DNA of 23,377 bases from Planctomycetota bacterium (GTDB lineage Bacteria; Planctomycetota; Phycisphaerae; WQYP01). Below are positions 1-8,154 of the stretch, piece after piece (within the stretch, counting starts at the first letter, position 1; each line of letters opens with the position of its first letter). Below the pieces are notes generated by a model. The model made no database searches and had not been told where the DNA came from. It saw only the letters and a program-made list of their open reading frames with translations. The stretch spans positions 1 through 23,377 of the forward strand of contig JAJZGH010000041.1 of the NCBI GenBank assembly GCA_021798635.1. The letters are read 5' to 3'. A program made the translations under genes and the position numbers.

Positions 1-651
1 CAGGATCGCATCATAACGGTTGCTGTTTTCCGCAAATAGAAACAGCTTTTTAGCCCACTTGGGTTTGAATTCATCCAAGGCTCTTCGCCAGATTTCATCG
101 GTCTGGAAAAATCCCAGCGACTGAACATCATTGGTCATACCGTAGCCGCCGGTAAGACTGATATTTACTTCGTCGGGTTTGAAATGATAATGTAAATTCA
201 AGGCCCCGGTAAATTGTGTGCTGTTGGAATTTCCGGCGGCATCTAAAGCGCCAAGATCAAGTTCATTTTCCCAGTTGGGACCAAACCATGAGACCGGCTC
301 GGGAGCTTTGGCCGGCGGTTTGGGCATCGGCGGTACGGGCATGTTCACCGGTGTTACGGTCCATCCGGAGCCGCTGGGCGCCGGGGCCAGTGTCGCCATG
401 TGAGCCGGGGCTTTGGCGGGTGCCAGCACCACGGGGATATTACTGGATAACGTTTTGATATCCGCAATGGGAATGGAAAGTATGCCGGCATACGCGGTCT
501 TAACCGTTACATGCGCTGCTCCAACGCGTGTGATCGTGCCGGTGATATGGTCACCATTTTTTAAGATAACGGTTCCGGCACGCACGCCCCCGAAGGCTGC
601 AAAAGTCGCCGCCAGTGCCAGACCGGTAACCAATCGCCGTAGATTTACCAT
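1..651 (-). CDS. DUF481-like outer-membrane protein, 5' part (3' end beyond left edge)
   Basis: Open for 217 codons from ATG at 651 to the window edge with no stop, so it is partial. An SD GGAG lies 8 nt upstream of the ATG. Residues 1-24 form a signal peptide (Arg-rich start, hydrophobic LVTGLALAATFAAFGG, then VRAG). Residues about 25-65 (VILKNGDHITGTITRV... through SIPIADIKTL) look like the small SH3-like segment often seen before DUF481 barrels. A Pro/Ala-rich linker follows (about 70-110), then WFGPNWENELDLGALDAAGN and alternating beta segments such as LNLHYHF and ISLTGGYG, typical of the DUF481/YdiY outer-membrane beta-barrel family. Family membership is from these motifs and the domain order. 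The substrate or function is unknown; the family is described as salt-induced or porin-like. The remainder of the barrel is outside the window. It is divergent from the rmlD-like gene, with a 191-bp shared upstream region. Confidence 0.8.
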   Translation of the reverse strand, partial: MVNLRRLVTGLALAATFAAFGGVRAGTVILKNGDHITGTITRVGAAHVTVKTAYAGILSIPIADIKTLSSNIPVVLAPAKAPAHMATLAPAPSGSGWTVTPVNMPVPPMPKPPAKAPEPVSWFGPNWENELDLGALDAAGNSNSTQFTGALNLHYHFKPDEVNISLTGGYGMTNDVQSLGFFQTDEIWRRALDEFKPKWAKKLFLFAENSNRYDAIL

Positions 652-698
652 ACTATGAACTCCATAAACCGCCAGTGCATTAAAAGGCTGTGGACGGA

Positions 699-727
699 AA
701 GGTAAACACTGTATTGATCAATGTCAA
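699..727 (-). promoter_or_regulatory. sigma70-like promoter for the DUF481-like gene
   Basis: On the minus strand, a perfect -35 TTGACA (722-727) is followed by a 17-bp spacer and -10 TACCTT (699-704, 3 of 6 but with the key T, A and final T). A second TTGACA lies 7 bp further upstream, so the -35 hexamer is in tandem. The predicted start point is about 40 nt before the ATG. Confidence 0.55.
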
Positions 728-810
728 CTGTCAAACGCCACGCCCAGTTAAGCAAGCCTGTGTGTGAACGCAGATGGAAGAGCACTTGCCCCAAATTGCG
801 GTAAGCGCTG

Positions 811-835
811 TAGAATCATTCCATTACTCAGGGAG
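811..835 (+). promoter_or_regulatory. -10 element and SD of the rmlD-like gene
   Basis: TAGAAT at 811-816 (5 of 6 to TATAAT) is preceded by TTGCCC at 786-791, with a long 19-bp spacer. AGGGAG at 830-835 is the SD, 7 nt before the ATG at 843. The -35 is poor, so the promoter call is tentative, but the SD decides the start. Confidence 0.4.
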
Positions 836-842
836 TCGCAGC

Positions 843-1727
843 ATGAAAATTATGGTCATTGGAAGTTCAGGGCAACTGGGCGCGGATATTGTAGAAGCGT
901 TGCCGCGGGCAGGTTTTCAGGCATTGCCCGTGACCGGACGACAGGAACTCGATATTACGAACACCGTCGCTTTCGCGAGTTTTCTGGATCAGCAGCGGCC
1001 TGATGCGGTTATTAACACCGCCGCCTTTCACAACGTGGATCTTTGCGAACGCGAATTCGATAGCGCTTATCGGGTCAATACCATCGCGGTGCGCGGGCTG
1101 GCGGTGGAATGTCAGAAGCGGGGCATCCTGTTTTTTCAAATCGGCACCGATTACGTCATGGACGGGCCTGTGGATTCCAAGCCGCTGCCGGAAACCGCGC
1201 CGGTTCATCCCAAAAGTATTTACGCCCTGACACGCTTCGGCGGTGATTGCATGACGCTTACCCACGCGCCTGCGGTGGGATATGTGGTGCGAACCTGCGG
1301 CCTCTTTGGAATGGCCGGCTGCAAACTCAAGGGCGGTCTGAATTTTGTGGACACGATGATTACCGTCGCCCGCGCCGGAAAGCCGATGCGCGTGGTGGCG
1401 GATCAAATCGTGGCACCCACTCCCACCGATGAACTGGCTCAACAATTAATTCTTATGATTCAACGCCGGCCCGGGCCGGGACTGTACCATGCCGTTTCCC
1501 ATGGTCAGTGCTCATGGCATGAATTCGCGTGCGCGGCCTTGACCCTGGCCGGGATTGATCATCCCATTGCGCCGGTAAGCAGCGGTGAATTTGCCGCTCC
1601 CGCGCATCGCCCGGGCTACTCGGTGCTGGATAACGCCGTTCTGCGTCATGCCGGCATAGATATCATGACGGATTGGCGCACAGGGTTGCAACGCTACATT
1701 GGCAAAAAATATCCCCCGAACCGATAA
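843..1727 (+). CDS. RmlD-like dTDP-4-dehydrorhamnose reductase / SDR sugar reductase
   Basis: Encodes 294 aa. The start at 843 is chosen because AGGGAG lies 7 nt upstream and the Rossmann fold begins at once (MKIMVIGSSGQLG, with the nucleotide motif GSSGQLG at residues 7-13). An in-frame upstream start would only add 23 unstructured residues. Family marks: VINTAAFHNVDLCE (about 57-69), YRVNTIAVRGLA (about 76-87), GTDYVMDG (101-108, RmlD usually STDYVFDG), SIYALTRFGGD (125-135) and the C-terminal GLYHAVSHG...SWHEFA. RmlD reduces dTDP-4-keto-L-rhamnose to dTDP-L-rhamnose in the cytoplasm. The catalytic YxxxK is YALTR here, with Arg131 in place of Lys, so the exact reaction is uncertain; it could be another keto-sugar reductase. 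No rmlA, rmlB or rmlC is nearby. A glycosyltransferase gene follows 110 bp downstream. Confidence 0.82.
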   Translation: MKIMVIGSSGQLGADIVEALPRAGFQALPVTGRQELDITNTVAFASFLDQQRPDAVINTAAFHNVDLCEREFDSAYRVNTIAVRGLAVECQKRGILFFQIGTDYVMDGPVDSKPLPETAPVHPKSIYALTRFGGDCMTLTHAPAVGYVVRTCGLFGMAGCKLKGGLNFVDTMITVARAGKPMRVVADQIVAPTPTDELAQQLILMIQRRPGPGLYHAVSHGQCSWHEFACAALTLAGIDHPIAPVSSGEFAAPAHRPGYSVLDNAVLRHAGIDIMTDWRTGLQRYIGKKYPPNR

Positions 1728-1762
1728 TCGCAGGATTGAAGAACGGCCATGACCGCACTGTT

Positions 1763-1791
1763 TTGAAATGCAAGCGCGCAACACGTAATAA
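1763..1791 (+). promoter_or_regulatory. candidate promoter of the GT-C glycosyltransferase gene
   Basis: TTGAAA (1763-1768), a 17-bp spacer and TAATAA (1786-1791) lie in the 110-bp gap after the rmlD-like stop. A 7-bp inverted repeat (GCGCAAC 1776-1782, GTTGCGC 1811-1817) overlaps the -10 and the start of the leader and could be a weak stem or operator. Confidence 0.35.
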
Positions 1792-1837
1792 TTCATAACC
1801 TCCAAGCGATGTTGCGCCGTTGAATAATGGATCTCCC

Positions 1838-3394
1838 ATGCATGTGAAACGCCCCCGTCTGTACTTCTGGGATAGTTGGCGCTTCTGGCTTGTCGCGGCC
1901 ATCGCCGCTGGGATCATCTGGCGACTCACTGATTATTTTCTGCGTTTCCCCGTATGGGATGATGAAGCCTCTCTGGGATTAAATATTCTGCATCGGGGTT
2001 ATTTCGGCTTATTGCAGCCGCTGCGCTACGGGCAGGTTTGCCCGGTCGGCTTTCTGTGGATCAGTAAATTTCTTATAAACTGTTTTGGTACGGACGTGTG
2101 GGTATTGCGGTTTTTACCGGTGGCCGCCGGAATAGCCGCGGTATTACTGGCGTGGCCGGTTACCAGCCGCGTAGCAGGCCGGCGTGTGGGATTGCTGGCC
2201 ACCGCCTTAATTGCCTGTTCTCTGGCGACCAATCGGTTTGCCACAGACTTCAAGCCGTATTCGCTGGACCTGCTGCTGGCCATGGGCATTATTGGTTTGG
2301 CGTTAAGCGCCATTCGCCGGCCTTGGGATTACCGCCCCGTACTGTTCCTCGCTTTGCTGACGCCGCTGGCCATTGTATTTTCGTATCCGAGCGTATTTGT
2401 GCTTGGAGCGGCCCTGGCGGCGTTGCTGCCCACGCTTTGGCAACACCGCAGCAAAGCGCGACAAGTGGCGTATAGTATTTGGGCGGTCGTCACCGTCGGC
2501 AGTTTCGCGGCGATTTACTTGACGGTTATCCACGGTCAGATGCGCCATACCCATACGTTCATGCAGGAATTCTGGAAAAGCGCTTTTCCTCCACACGGGC
2601 CGGCCCTGTTCCTCTGGCTTCTTGATGCCCATATATCCAACATGATGAGTTATCCCTTTGGCGGCTCCAAGGGAATCGCGGTGGTAATTGCCCCGTTGGT
2701 TCTGCTGGGCGTGTGGCGCTTATGGAAAAAGCGGCGCAGGGCGGAACTGGTGCTTCTGGTTGGCCCGTTTGTATTAACATTTTTCGCAGCGTGGCTGCAT
2801 AAATATCCCTACGGAGCGGATGCCCGAGTGGAGCAGCATCTGGTTGTGTCCATTACCCTGCTGGCAGCCGTGGGGGCCGTAACACTGGGGACATTAGCGG
2901 TAAGAAATTCCCGGAATGTCAGACTGTGGAGCTACGGGGCCAATATCCCGGTGGCCGTGATGGTCATTTTCGCCGTTGTTATGATCGGCAAAGATATCCG
3001 CTACCCCTGGCGAACGCCCGCACCGTTATTAGCGCAAAATTTTATTCGCAACGTGTTCCAGCACACCGGCCCGGACACGCAGATTGTCATTGTCAATAAG
3101 CATCCACTGCATTATTCGGTTCTGCTTTCCTGGCAATTGACTGTTGAATCGCACCGGTTTTTGATTCTGCCGGACCTGACTCCTCAATGGAAGGCCGCAG
3201 GAGCGGATGTTTGGCTTTTGCATTTTCATTTCAGCCACCCCATGCCGGTATCAGCAAAACTATTGGATCACGTTAAGCAAAACATCGGGCGCGGGCGGAT
3301 CGCCGCCAATATTACGCGAAAGCTTTTTGAACCCTTCAGCGGCCACCCGCCGGTCTATATGCAGGCGGTACACATTGTCCCGCAGGCCCCGTGA
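1838..3394 (+). CDS. Multi-pass GT-C membrane glycosyltransferase (GT39/ArnT-like)
   Basis: Encodes 518 aa from ATG 1838, which has a weak GGA 6 nt upstream. A TTG 18 nt earlier is also in frame but has no SD. A basic N-terminus precedes TM1 (residues about 16-34). The next loop carries WDDEASLGLNI (W40-D41-D42-E43), the acidic motif of the first periplasmic loop of GT-C enzymes of the PMT/ArnT type. Then come VWVLRFLPVAAGIAAVLLAWP and RRVGLLATALIACSLATNRFATDFKPYSLD, typical of this family, and about ten hydrophobic segments in all. The C-terminal 130 residues are a soluble domain (QIVIVNKHPLHYSVLL, DVWLLHFHFSHP). Such proteins move a sugar from a polyprenyl-phosphate donor to lipid, glycan or protein on the outer face of the inner membrane; donor and acceptor cannot be read here. 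It is convergent with the GT4 gene, 33 bp away. Confidence 0.8.
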   Translation: MHVKRPRLYFWDSWRFWLVAAIAAGIIWRLTDYFLRFPVWDDEASLGLNILHRGYFGLLQPLRYGQVCPVGFLWISKFLINCFGTDVWVLRFLPVAAGIAAVLLAWPVTSRVAGRRVGLLATALIACSLATNRFATDFKPYSLDLLLAMGIIGLALSAIRRPWDYRPVLFLALLTPLAIVFSYPSVFVLGAALAALLPTLWQHRSKARQVAYSIWAVVTVGSFAAIYLTVIHGQMRHTHTFMQEFWKSAFPPHGPALFLWLLDAHISNMMSYPFGGSKGIAVVIAPLVLLGVWRLWKKRRRAELVLLVGPFVLTFFAAWLHKYPYGADARVEQHLVVSITLLAAVGAVTLGTLAVRNSRNVRLWSYGANIPVAVMVIFAVVMIGKDIRYPWRTPAPLLAQNFIRNVFQHTGPDTQIVIVNKHPLHYSVLLSWQLTVESHRFLILPDLTPQWKAAGADVWLLHFHFSHPMPVSAKLLDHVKQNIGRGRIAANITRKLFEPFSGHPPVYMQAVHIVPQAP

Positions 3395-3427
3395 ACAATC
3401 GGAACGATTTATACGTGCAGCAATCAG

Positions 3428-4678
3428 CTATGCCCGAATGGCAAGCGCCTTTTCCAGGCGATCGCAGAAGCGATTGCAGAGCGTTTCCTGGCTGAGCCGT
3501 TCGCGCAGCAGATGCTGGGCATTGCGGCCCATTCGGTTCAGCTGGGCTTGCGGGGTGCTGCGAATGCGGGTGATCGCGGCGGCCGCACCCTCAGAATCGC
3601 CATGAGCAATCTGCCAGCCAATTTCATGTTCGTGAAAAATATCCGCAATGTGGCTCGGACTGGGACCCAGAAAAAGTATGGGCTTTCCGGCGGCCATGGC
3701 TCCGTAGATTTTGCACGGATGGATGATTCCCACCATGTTTTCCCCCAGGCTTACCAGATGCACATCGGCTGCGGACAGGGAGAATTTTAGCGATTCCAAG
3801 GGTTGATACGGTAGCGACAGTACATTGGTTAATTGATGCTCTGCAATACAGGCCTGAATTTGTCGCTTGCCCAGGCCGCCGCCGACAAAGACAAAACGCA
3901 GGTCGGCATCATCTTTAAGGGCTACGGCAGCATGAAGAATGGTATCCAATGGATTGGCGGGGCTGTGGTTGCCGCTGTACATGATCACAAATTTGCCTTG
4001 AAGGTTATGCTCAATACGGAAAGGGTTGTTCTGTGGCGGAACGGGTTCAATGACATGGTCATGCGGCCAGGGCGGATCAATATGGATTTTTTCAGCAAAG
4101 TTACCCCGCTTTGTCAGGCGATCAGCCATGAAGCGGTCCAGGGCAAATATGGCGCTGGATTCGCGGAGGATAAAGCGATTCACACACTCCAGCACGCGGG
4201 CGCGAATACTGCGCTCTTTTATTTTTCCCATCATGATAAGCTGATCAGGATTCAGATCCATAGCCCAGTACACAATCGGCACCTGCCGAAGCAGATGTAT
4301 CCAGGCGGCCGCAAAGCCGATCATAGGCGGTGAGGTGCTGAAGAGAATGCCTTTCACTTTGGGGGTACATAAACCAATAAAAAAGCACTGAATCAGAAAA
4401 CTGGCGGTTCCGATAATTCTTATCAGGAGATTCTTTTTACCGAAGGAGCTGAAGCGGAGCCGGCGAACATCCACGCCTTGCATGTTTTCGTGCAGCGGGT
4501 ACTGCCGGGTGGCATCTTCATAACCGCGGCTTGAGGCGTAGACGCGAACCGCATGACCCCGCCTGGCCATGGCGATAGCGGCATCGGTTATGTGTTGGCC
4601 AACGGCCGCCGGGTCGGGCGCGAAGGTTTGGCTGAAAATCAGGAGAATTCCAGCCGAGGGAGAAGTTTTATTCGTCAT
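3428..4678 (-). CDS. GT4-family glycosyltransferase (WbuB/WcaI-like)
   Basis: Encodes 416 aa with GT-B architecture. ATG at 4678 is preferred. A TTG 18 nt upstream is in frame; neither has a strong SD. The N-terminal domain starts ILLIFSQTFAPDPAAVGQHI (residues 11-30, the Pro-rich acceptor loop of WbuB-like enzymes), then GHAVRVYASSRGYED and VPIVYWAMDLNPDQ (about 133-146, matching the family's YWxxDLxPd). The C-terminal nucleotide-sugar domain has FVIMYSGNHSPANPLD (230-245), RFVFVGGG (261-268), and HPCKIYGAMAAGKPIL (320-335), equivalent to the PSKxYxxMAxGkP donor-binding motif. It probably adds a sugar to an undecaprenyl-linked or exopolysaccharide intermediate in the cytoplasm. It stands alone on its strand between the GT-C gene and the porins. 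Confidence 0.85.
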   Translation of the reverse strand: MTNKTSPSAGILLIFSQTFAPDPAAVGQHITDAAIAMARRGHAVRVYASSRGYEDATRQYPLHENMQGVDVRRLRFSSFGKKNLLIRIIGTASFLIQCFFIGLCTPKVKGILFSTSPPMIGFAAAWIHLLRQVPIVYWAMDLNPDQLIMMGKIKERSIRARVLECVNRFILRESSAIFALDRFMADRLTKRGNFAEKIHIDPPWPHDHVIEPVPPQNNPFRIEHNLQGKFVIMYSGNHSPANPLDTILHAAVALKDDADLRFVFVGGGLGKRQIQACIAEHQLTNVLSLPYQPLESLKFSLSAADVHLVSLGENMVGIIHPCKIYGAMAAGKPILFLGPSPSHIADIFHEHEIGWQIAHGDSEGAAAAITRIRSTPQAQLNRMGRNAQHLLRERLSQETLCNRFCDRLEKALAIRA

Positions 4679-4940
4679 GAGTGATGCGTCCGCCAAGCCA
4701 CGGTGGGGTCCAACAAAGGTCCACTTCCGTTCATCGTGAAATGTACCATAATTTCTTTAATGTGCCGGGTAATTACGCGGGAACGTGTGATATTAAGGCA
4801 TTTTTGCGGAGGTTACTGCCTGTTTCCCGCACGTGATGTGAAAGTTTGCTCATTATATTATCGTTATTGGGCTAATTGCTTACATGTTGGGCGTGTAATG
4901 GAATTGTTAAGCATGGGTTACGATCCCACTAAAAATCAAG
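4679..4940. other. Intergenic stretch between GT4 gene and porin promoter
   Basis: No supported gene. The sequence turns AT-rich around 4740-4920, including ATTATA/TATAAT-like hexamers near 4852-4857 that could serve either strand. No convincing -35 pairs with them for the GT4 gene. Open frames here lack an SD and family likeness. Confidence 0.4.
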
Positions 4941-4969
4941 TTGACATCAAGGTTATCGAACATTATCCT
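4941..4969 (+). promoter_or_regulatory. Strong sigma70-like promoter of porin 1
   Basis: A perfect TTGACA (4941-4946), a 17-bp spacer and TATCCT (4964-4969, 4 of 6) give a predicted start point near 4976. The leader to the ATG at 5088 would be about 112 nt and holds three stem-loops. Confidence 0.7.
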
Positions 4970-5008
4970 CAAAAGCCGTGTAGGAACGCCTGGAAGATGG
5001 AACTTTCC

Positions 5009-5080
5009 TTCGTCCCATAATTGGCGGGGACGAAAACGGTCGAAACCGTGGCGTTGGTTAGGGTATCCTTTTATAAGGAG
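5009..5080 (+). promoter_or_regulatory. Structured 5' leader of porin 1 with SD inside a hairpin
   Basis: Three consecutive stems can be read. (1) TTCGTCCC 5009-5016 with GGGACGAA 5027-5034, 8 bp and a 10-nt loop. (2) ACGGT 5036-5040 with ACCGT 5045-5049, closed by a CGAA tetraloop. (3) TCCTT 5066-5070 with AAGGA 5075-5079 around a TTAT loop. The third stem pairs most of the SD AAGGAG (5075-5080), which sits 7 nt before the ATG. Confidence 0.5.
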
Positions 5081-5087
5081 ACACATT

Positions 5088-6449
5088 ATGGACAAACGAT
5101 CCTTGGGTATTTTGCTCGGCGCAGCCGCCATGCTCGCCACCTCCGGCCTCACCTGGGCCGCCACTACTTCCGCAGGAAATGCGTATGCGCCGGATTCGGC
5201 ACAGACCCCTGCACCGGCCATGAGCACGGAAAATGCTCCACCACTGATGAATAGTCTTGATCAAGTCAAGACCGGTGATTCATCGGTTGGGCAGAATTTA
5301 CAAAGTGCCGGTATTGAAATCGGCGGATACGGGGAACTTGGCTATACTAAAGATTTTGGTAATTCCAACCCGATTCCCGGCCGTACATTCACCGGTGAGG
5401 CCCATAACAACCTCACGCTCAATGCCATTGATTTGTACATTGCCAAGACGATTAATCTGCGTGGCACGCAGATTCACCAGCAAGGTGTCGTCCTGGGCGG
5501 CATGATCGACATGCTGTATGGATACAATGGTGATTTCATCCATTCCAATGGCTTGAATTTCTATCACAGCAACAACGCCAACATCCAGACTTATCCGAAG
5601 TATCAATTTGATCTCCAGCAGTTGTATGTGGACGCAGGCTTTGCGTTGGGCAACAACGCCGCGATGCTGGTGCGCTTTGGCAAGTTTGACAGCCCGATGG
5701 GCTATGAACGCATCAATCCCACGAAAAATGCGTTTTATTCCCACTCCTTTGCCTTTGGCAATTTGACCCCGTACACCCAGACCGGCCTTCTGGCCAAGGC
5801 GGTTATCGGGCAGGATGTCTCCTTCTGGGCAGGCGTTACGCGCGGCTGGAATCAGACGTTCCGCGATAACAACACCGGAATTGATGGCTTGGCTGGTATC
5901 GGCTTTACGCCCAATAGCCAACTCAACGGCAAAGTCAATGTTTCCTTTGGCCCGCAGGATAACGGCACCAACAACCCCAATCGACTGGTGGTTGAGCCAA
6001 TTCTCACCTATGTGCCGCCGATTCTTAACAACGCGTTGTCCCTCACGTCGGATACCGTGTTTTATTATGATGGCGCGGGAAACACGGTCAATGGCCAGGA
6101 TAACGGCGCTTTTGATGAAGCGCTCTATCAGACCTATCGCTATAACCGTTTCATCAGCTACAACTTCCGTGAAGAGTATGCCTATTTTGGAACAGGTGTG
6201 GTTGAAGGCCTAGGCAATCAGGGGTCTGATGCCGGGGCTGATTTTGACCAATTTGGTGAAACGTCCAGCGCCCTGAATCTTGGCGAAGTGACCGTTGGCA
6301 TCAGCCTCACTCCCTTCCCGGATAGTGCCATGTTCCGCACACTTGTGATCCGCCCCGAGCTGCGGGAAGATTTTGCTGATCATGCCTTGCTTAGCGGCGG
6401 CAAGCACTATCAGACCACGTTGGGCGTTGATGCGGTCTACAGCTTCTAA
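5088..6449 (+). CDS. BBP2-family outer-membrane beta-barrel porin (porin 1)
   Basis: Encodes 453 aa. The start at 5088 has AAGGAG 7 nt upstream, and the protein opens with a clear signal peptide (MDKRSLGILLGAAAMLATSG, then LTWA before ATTS). A short Ala/Pro/Thr linker is followed by LMNSLDQVKTGDSSVGQNL (about 50-68) and IEIGGYGELGYT, the first strand. Later marks are LVRFGKFDSPMGYERINPT, SHSFAFGNLTPYTQTGLLAK, WAGVTRGWNQTFRDNN and the closing HYQTTLGVDAVYSF, with an aromatic C-terminal residue as usual in outer-membrane barrels. This pattern matches putative beta-barrel porin-2 (BBP2, OmpL-like; PF07642). It should form a diffusion channel; selectivity is unknown. It is a tandem paralogue of the next gene, sharing most of these motifs. 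It is transcribed on its own, with a promoter at 4941 and a terminator at 6483. Confidence 0.88.
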   Translation: MDKRSLGILLGAAAMLATSGLTWAATTSAGNAYAPDSAQTPAPAMSTENAPPLMNSLDQVKTGDSSVGQNLQSAGIEIGGYGELGYTKDFGNSNPIPGRTFTGEAHNNLTLNAIDLYIAKTINLRGTQIHQQGVVLGGMIDMLYGYNGDFIHSNGLNFYHSNNANIQTYPKYQFDLQQLYVDAGFALGNNAAMLVRFGKFDSPMGYERINPTKNAFYSHSFAFGNLTPYTQTGLLAKAVIGQDVSFWAGVTRGWNQTFRDNNTGIDGLAGIGFTPNSQLNGKVNVSFGPQDNGTNNPNRLVVEPILTYVPPILNNALSLTSDTVFYYDGAGNTVNGQDNGAFDEALYQTYRYNRFISYNFREEYAYFGTGVVEGLGNQGSDAGADFDQFGETSSALNLGEVTVGISLTPFPDSAMFRTLVIRPELREDFADHALLSGGKHYQTTLGVDAVYSF

Positions 6450-6482
6450 GCTGTAAATTATCTATACTTGTCTTAACACGAA

Positions 6483-6514
6483 GGGCGGCGAAATATAATT
6501 TCGCCGCCCTTTTT
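6483..6514 (+). terminator. Intrinsic terminator of porin 1
   Basis: A 12-bp perfect stem, GGGCGGCGAAAT (6483-6494) with ATTTCGCCGCCC (6498-6509), has a 3-nt loop and is followed by T5 (6510-6514). It lies 33 nt after the stop codon. Confidence 0.92.
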
Positions 6515-6710
6515 CATGACTGCCTGATTAACAGGCTCAAAAACGCCATGCGCCTTTTTATTGCGCATTGCTCCAGCCCCCCATGCCCGAAACATTGCAT
6601 AAATTTATATATTATGCGGCTCTGCGCGGCATTCCCTGTCCCGTGATGACATCTTGGCACGCGCTTTGCTCTTAAAATCAATGGTTCTTGCATTTTTGAA
6701 GGAGAAACAA

Positions 6711-8081
6711 ATGCGACCATTTAACACCCTGTTGGCCATGGCCGCTGTGTTGGCGACCGCTGGCCTGTCTCTGGCGGATTCGTCCACCACCACTCCGGCA
6801 CCAGCGGCGGCTCCAGCGCCCGCCCCGGCACCCGCTGCAGCGCCAGCGGATACCAATCCCCTGCTGATGTATTCTCTGGACCAAATTAAGACCGGGGATA
6901 CCTCTGTTGGACAGACCGTATCCAATGCAGGCATTGATATCTATGGTTACCTGGAATTGGGCTACACCGCCGACCTCGCCGGACCACCGGCTGCGGGCAC
7001 CACCATTCCGGGCCGCGTCTTTGACACGGAATACGGCAACCATGTTCAGATGGATCAGTTGGATCTGACCATTGCCAAGGCCATTAACTTTTCGGATCCC
7101 AAGTATATCAAACGGGGTTGGGATATCGGCGGCCATTTTGAATTCATTTATGGGTATGATCCGTCCTACGGCGGTGACAGCTTCCATTCCTCTGGTCTGG
7201 ATTTTGGCTACAATCCGTCGAGCGTATTTTCACCGCTTTACCAAGCTGATATTGAACAGGCTTATGTCACACTGGCCCTGCATCTCGGCGGTGCCGGTGA
7301 TCTGAAACTCAAGGCCGGTAAATTTGTGACACTGCTGGGTGAGGAAACCATCAATCCCACCACCAATTACCTTTACTCGCATACCTATTCTTTCGGCTAC
7401 ATGATTCCCTATACGCAAACCGGCGTTCTGGCGGAATATGTGCCTAACAGCCAATGGACGTTCTACGGCGGTATCACCCGCGGCTGGAATCAGACTTTTT
7501 ATGATAACAACAGCAGTGTCGATTTTCTGGGCGAAGTCGGCTACGCGCCAAATTCACAGTGGGACTTCATTGTTAATGTATCTGAAGGCCCGCAAGATGG
7601 AGCCATGGGCAATGCCACATTAGGCAATAACAATGACTACCGCACGGTCGTTGAACCCTTGATCACCTATACGCCGCCGATACTCAACAATGCGTTGACC
7701 CTGGTTTCCGATACTGTTGCCGCGTATGACGGTGCCGGCAACAGCACCAACGGCAATCAATCTTCCGGCTGGTTCAGCGAAGCGCTGTATCAGAACTATG
7801 CTCTTAACAGCTACTTCAGCTTTACCACCCGTGAAGAATATGCATACGTCGGATCGGGCCTGGGCAGTGCAGGAATTGGAATTAATCCCTTCGGTATTGA
7901 AAATTACACCAACATGGCCGACCTGACTTTTGGTGTAAAGATTACTCCATTCCCCAATGGCAGCCTGAGCAAGAATTTCTACATTCGTCCGGAAATTCGT
8001 GAAGATCTGGCTGACCATGGCGTGTTTAACGGCTATCACTACCAGACCACGTTTGGCATCGACGCGATCTACCAGTTCTAA
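6711..8081 (+). CDS. BBP2-family outer-membrane beta-barrel porin (porin 2)
   Basis: Encodes 456 aa from ATG 6711 with AAGGAG 7 nt upstream. The signal peptide is MRPFNTLLAMAAVLATAGLS, then LADS. A Pro/Ala-rich linker follows (residues about 27-48, PAPAAAPAPAPAPAAAPA), longer and more repetitive than in porin 1. The barrel then begins LLMYSLDQIKTGDTSVGQTV and GIDIYGYLELGYT. Shared with porin 1 are LKAGKFVTLLGEETINPT, LYSHTYSFGYMIPYTQTGVLAEY, YGGITRGWNQTFYDNN, EPLITYTPPILNNAL and the terminal HYQTTFGIDAIYQF with a C-terminal Phe. This supports a BBP2 (PF07642) porin that arose by tandem duplication. The conserved core is at the strands and the differences lie in loops and linker, so the two may differ in selectivity or expression. 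No strong promoter is visible, but the leader is separated from porin 1 by an efficient terminator. Confidence 0.88.
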   Translation: MRPFNTLLAMAAVLATAGLSLADSSTTTPAPAAAPAPAPAPAAAPADTNPLLMYSLDQIKTGDTSVGQTVSNAGIDIYGYLELGYTADLAGPPAAGTTIPGRVFDTEYGNHVQMDQLDLTIAKAINFSDPKYIKRGWDIGGHFEFIYGYDPSYGGDSFHSSGLDFGYNPSSVFSPLYQADIEQAYVTLALHLGGAGDLKLKAGKFVTLLGEETINPTTNYLYSHTYSFGYMIPYTQTGVLAEYVPNSQWTFYGGITRGWNQTFYDNNSSVDFLGEVGYAPNSQWDFIVNVSEGPQDGAMGNATLGNNNDYRTVVEPLITYTPPILNNALTLVSDTVAAYDGAGNSTNGNQSSGWFSEALYQNYALNSYFSFTTREEYAYVGSGLGSAGIGINPFGIENYTNMADLTFGVKITPFPNGSLSKNFYIRPEIREDLADHGVFNGYHYQTTFGIDAIYQF

Positions 8082-8117
8082 GATCGTTTCACATACTGAA
8101 AGCCGGTTAAAAATCAT

Positions 8118-8154
8118 GGGCGGCGGAGCTTATCACTCCGCCGCCCTTTTTTTT
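8118..8154 (+). terminator. Intrinsic terminator of porin 2
   Basis: GGGCGGCGGAG (8118-8128) pairs with CTCCGCCGCCC (8136-8146) over a 7-nt loop and is followed by T8 (8147-8154). The first eight stem bases equal those of the porin 1 terminator. Confidence 0.92.

Noticed and set aside
3833..4333. A 166-codon + frame opposite the GT4 glycosyltransferase
   Set aside because: The GT4 frame carries clear family motifs over the same bases; this one does not.
5298..5921. A 207-codon minus-strand frame inside porin 1
   Set aside because: Shadow of a well-supported porin gene, with no SD and no recognisable motif. The similar frames within porin 2 (6678-7187 and 7620-8117) were dropped for the same reason.
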